Source of the DNA: Amnibacterium endophyticum
GTDB taxonomy: Bacteria > Actinomycetota > Actinomycetes > Actinomycetales > Microbacteriaceae
Direction: 5' to 3'
Assembly (NCBI RefSeq): GCF_042680685.1
Contig: NZ_JBHUEA010000020.1
Span: 1-64,000 of the forward strand
DNA length: 64,000 nucleotides
The translations under genes were made by a program, and so were the position numbers. This document shows, one piece after another, positions 61,985-64,000 of this stretch. Under the pieces are notes generated by a model that did no database searches, was not told where the DNA came from, and worked only from the letters and a program-made list of their open reading frames with translations. Positions within the stretch are counted from its first letter, which is position 1; the number at the start of each line of letters is the position of its first letter.

Positions 61985-62190
61985 GTTGTTGTTGCCGTGA
62001 AGGCACGAAGTGCCGAGGAGGGCGGCTGGGCGGGCTGTCAACCCGAAGGGCGGCGGAGGAGAGCAGTCCGCGGCGAAATAAGGGAGCGCAGCGACCGCGT
62101 CGCGGACTGCTCGGGGCGAGTCGGCAGCGCAGCTGCTTGCGGCCCGCACAGCCACCCGTACGCTGCCGCAGGCTTCACGGCGACAACAAC
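61985..62190 (-). ncRNA. Candidate structured leader RNA, copy B
   Basis: 206 bp, second copy of the element at 34660-34867. Outer stem 61985-62002 with 62173-62190 (18 positions, one wobble); GGCAC-GAA-GTGCC at 62002-62014; perfect 12-bp stem 62061-62072 with 62101-62112 (GAGCAGTCCGCG / CGCGGACTGCTC); CGGCAGCG/CGCTGCCG (62122-62129 with 62161-62168). Near-invariant loop stretch AGGGAGCGCAGCGACCGCGT is shared with copy A. It lies directly upstream of the DUF4192 gene. Confidence 0.7.
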
Positions 62191-62345
62191 GCACCCGCCC
62201 CCGCCAGGGCGGGGAGAGCGCAGCCGGCCGCGCAGCGGCCGCCCATCCAGTCGACACAGCCCGCGAAGCGGTCCGCTCGTCTGCAGTCGAACCGTGCTGC
62301 GTGTGGTCGAGGCCCGCCGTCGCCGGGTGAACGTATGTTCTAGTT

Positions 62346-62666
62346 GTGGGGTCGAACCGGCGGCACGGAGACGCGATCGCCCGGCAGAAGGACAACGCCC
62401 GCGCCGAAGCCCGCGCACTGCAGCCCACCACGCTGCCGATCGAGTTCGTCACCGCCGCCGGCGGCGCTATTCCTCCTGGCCAGCAGCCCCGACCTGTCTA
62501 CGCCTGGGTCGAGATCGGCGACACCCTCATCCGCATCGCTGGCACCGCCATCGCCTGGAACAGCCGCTGCGTCCACGTCCGCTGGACCGGCACCAACCCT
62601 GAACCCACCCACGCCTGGGTCTGGGCCTCCGCCGTCACCCGCGCCGACACCAATCCCGCCCCCTAA
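62346..62666 (+). CDS. Hypothetical small protein
   Basis: 106 aa from the GTG at 62346: basic N-terminus (MGSNRRHGDAIARQKDNARA), then PVYAWVEIGDTLIRIAGTAI and a Trp-rich end (HAWVWASAVTRADTNPAP). Probably a small beta-rich domain. No family recognised; an AT-rich promoter-like patch precedes it. Confidence 0.65.
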   Translation: MGSNRRHGDAIARQKDNARAEARALQPTTLPIEFVTAAGGAIPPGQQPRPVYAWVEIGDTLIRIAGTAIAWNSRCVHVRWTGTNPEPTHAWVWASAVTRADTNPAP

Positions 62667-63152
62667 TCGACACCGCCTACCGCCTTCGGACTGCAGCGGC
62701 GGGCAAGCGGACACGACGGTCCGCCTATAGGCACCGCCACGACTGCCGGCTGTCGACAACACACGGCATTGACGGGATCAAACGCCCCTGCGATGCGGGA
62801 CCTCGCCGGCCAGAGTCCAGGCCATGCCGATCACGACCCGTCGTGGTTGTCGTGCTCGAGCAGGCCCTCATCGCCGGGCAGATCGTGCCGCTCGGATCTT
62901 GTGGTGTCGTGCGGATCATCCAACGTCGACAGCCACTCCTCCGTCCCGTGCAGCGGCGGCTCCAACGGCTCTGCGGATGGCAGGTCAGTCACCGGAGCCA
63001 GCCAGTCCACACCGGTCGTGCCGCGCGCGTCAGGACTCACAGGTCGGCAGCCAGAGATAAGGACACGGCACGAAGGTCGGGCAGCGCGAGTGCCTTCGAT
63101 GGTCGAGCGCTGCAGTCCCTCGTAGAAGTTCCATCGGCCCGCGCGGCATGCA
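62667..63152. other. Mostly gene-free stretch with one weak ORF
   Basis: 486 bp. A minus-strand frame 63040-62831 from a GTG could encode 69 acidic residues (GVDWLAPVTDLPSAEPLEPP, then GTEEWLSTLDDPHDTTRSER); composition is protein-like but there is no clear ribosome site. Nothing else seen. Confidence 0.3.
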
Positions 63153-63929
63153 TCACGGCGCGACGGCGATTTTACTGGCGGGCTGGACCGGGCCGACATG
63201 GATCCACTGTCGGTCGGTGGTGCAGGCGTAGGTGGCTTGCTTGACGAAGAAGGCGCGGAAGCTGTGCGGCGGGTAGACCCGGTAGCCGTCCGCGGCCGCA
63301 GCCTTGCAGGAGGGGTCGTGCGGCCTTGTATCTGTGCCGGTGTTGAAGTTGCCGCCGTTCTTGTCGACGTAGGTGTAGTCGAGTAGCGCTCCGGCGTAGC
63401 CGTTCGCGGGGATGCTGACGGTGCTGCTGGTGCCGCCGAAGCGATCGGCGGGTGCGCCGAGCTGTGTGCCGTCGCCGTGTCCGACGAGGCTGACGCCGGG
63501 TGTGCCGGCGAGGACGCAGGAGCTCGAGCCGGTGTTGCGGAAGATCACCCACGACGACCGCTGGCCTGCCCCGGCGCCGTCTGGGTCGTACTTGACCGTC
63601 ACCGACAGGTCCTGGTCGGCGCACTGGCCGGCGGGCACGTTCGGGTCGGTGCGCGCTGCGGCAGAAGCGGCGGTGGACGGAGGAGCCGACGATGCCGGCG
63701 TCGGCGAGGTCGATGCGGAGGCCGACGTCGCAGCGTTCGTCACGATCGGAGTGCTGGTAGCGGCCGCGCTCGACGTACTGGTCGCGGCTCGGGTCGGCGC
63801 CGGTGATTGCCCGCTGGTGCAGGACGTCAGCGCCTCTCCCTCGTCTCCCGGAGTCCGGACCAGACCGGCCGGGGCAGGGCATCGATTCGTGATGCGGTGG
63901 AAGCCGGCCTTGAACGCCTTCGCCGTCAC
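63153..63929 (-). CDS. DUF4232-containing protein
   Basis: 258 aa from a GTG at 63929; the frame stays open to the window edge, so the true start may be outside. A Ser/Thr/Ala-rich disordered stretch (about 40-95) precedes a DUF4232-like domain (QCADQDLSVTVKYDPDGAGA; RSSWVIFRNTGSSSCVLAGT; PGVSLVGHGDG). ALTSC near residue 37 resembles a lipobox, but no hydrophobic segment precedes it, so export is not shown. Function unknown. Confidence 0.78.
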   Translation of the reverse strand: MTAKAFKAGFHRITNRCPAPAGLVRTPGDEGEALTSCTSGQSPAPTRAATSTSSAAATSTPIVTNAATSASASTSPTPASSAPPSTAASAAARTDPNVPAGQCADQDLSVTVKYDPDGAGAGQRSSWVIFRNTGSSSCVLAGTPGVSLVGHGDGTQLGAPADRFGGTSSTVSIPANGYAGALLDYTYVDKNGGNFNTGTDTRPHDPSCKAAAADGYRVYPPHSFRAFFVKQATYACTTDRQWIHVGPVQPASKIAVAP

Positions 63930-64000
63930 CTTCGCTGACCGCTGGCCCGCAGCGAGACCTATTGAGACGCCGATGTCGAGATAGTTCCGCTGGTCAGGAG

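Overview
The window is high-GC DNA with many GTG starts and 4-nt ATGA/GTGA gene overlaps. Its families (SCO6880-type secretion protein, DUF4192, DUF4913, MAB_1171c, MpaB/DUF2236) point to an actinobacterium (Actinomycetota); the genus cannot be read from the sequence. A ParA/ParB-like locus, a primase-like replication initiator, a relaxase with MobC and a full set of secretion ATPases suggest a large conjugative plasmid, or possibly a plasmid-like integrative element. I saw no rRNA, tRNA, CRISPR array or tyrosine integrase.

Layout. (1) 1-11.5 kb is a defence block: AbiEi/AbiEii, a 2048-aa Cap4-like nuclease/STAND NTPase with an overlapping partner, a PD-(D/E)XK-like protein and a serine recombinase. 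(2) 11.5-16.7 kb is a patchwork of unrelated single genes (VOC protein, membrane protein, SGNH hydrolase, PAP2 phosphatase, broken kinase). They are separated by repeated 24-bp imperfect palindromes of the form GTCTCA-N12-TGAGAC, five good copies and one degenerate. (3) 17-25.4 kb looks chromosomal: BlaI repressor and M56 protease divergent from cydA-cydB-cydDC, then an anti-sigma factor and the 3' end of its sigma factor, cut off by an IS481-family remnant. (4) 25.5-34.6 kb is a second defence block: NYN protein, XRE-ImmA/IrrE pair, an unrecognised two-gene operon, a type IIG restriction-modification enzyme and an ArdC-like antirestriction protein. (5) 35-41 kb is the maintenance module: parA/parB-like genes with TTACAG repeats, an XRE/nucleotidyltransferase toxin-antitoxin pair and the replication initiator. 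(6) 41-45 kb holds an MpaB-like protein, an ImmA-MAB_1171c-XRE operon and an Abi-like HEPN protein. (7) 45.2-55.3 kb is a tightly overlapping type IV secretion operon. (8) 55-60 kb is mobilization: secreted protein, relaxase, MobC and an oriT-like palindrome. (9) 60.3-64 kb has a 41-aa protein with a structured leader, DUF4192, small hypotheticals and a DUF4232 secreted protein.

Working together: RepA-like and ParAB maintain the element; MobC and the relaxase process oriT; VirD4, VirB4, VirB6 and SCO6880-like proteins with a cell-wall hydrolase transfer it; ArdC, restriction-modification and several toxin-antitoxin or abortive-infection systems protect it and stabilise it.

The strongest candidates for undescribed biology are two. 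The first is a duplicated element of about 207 nt upstream of two minus-strand genes, whose helices carry compensatory changes between the copies, so it is probably a structured RNA. The second is the array of 24-bp sites beside the serine recombinase, which looks like a gene-cassette system.
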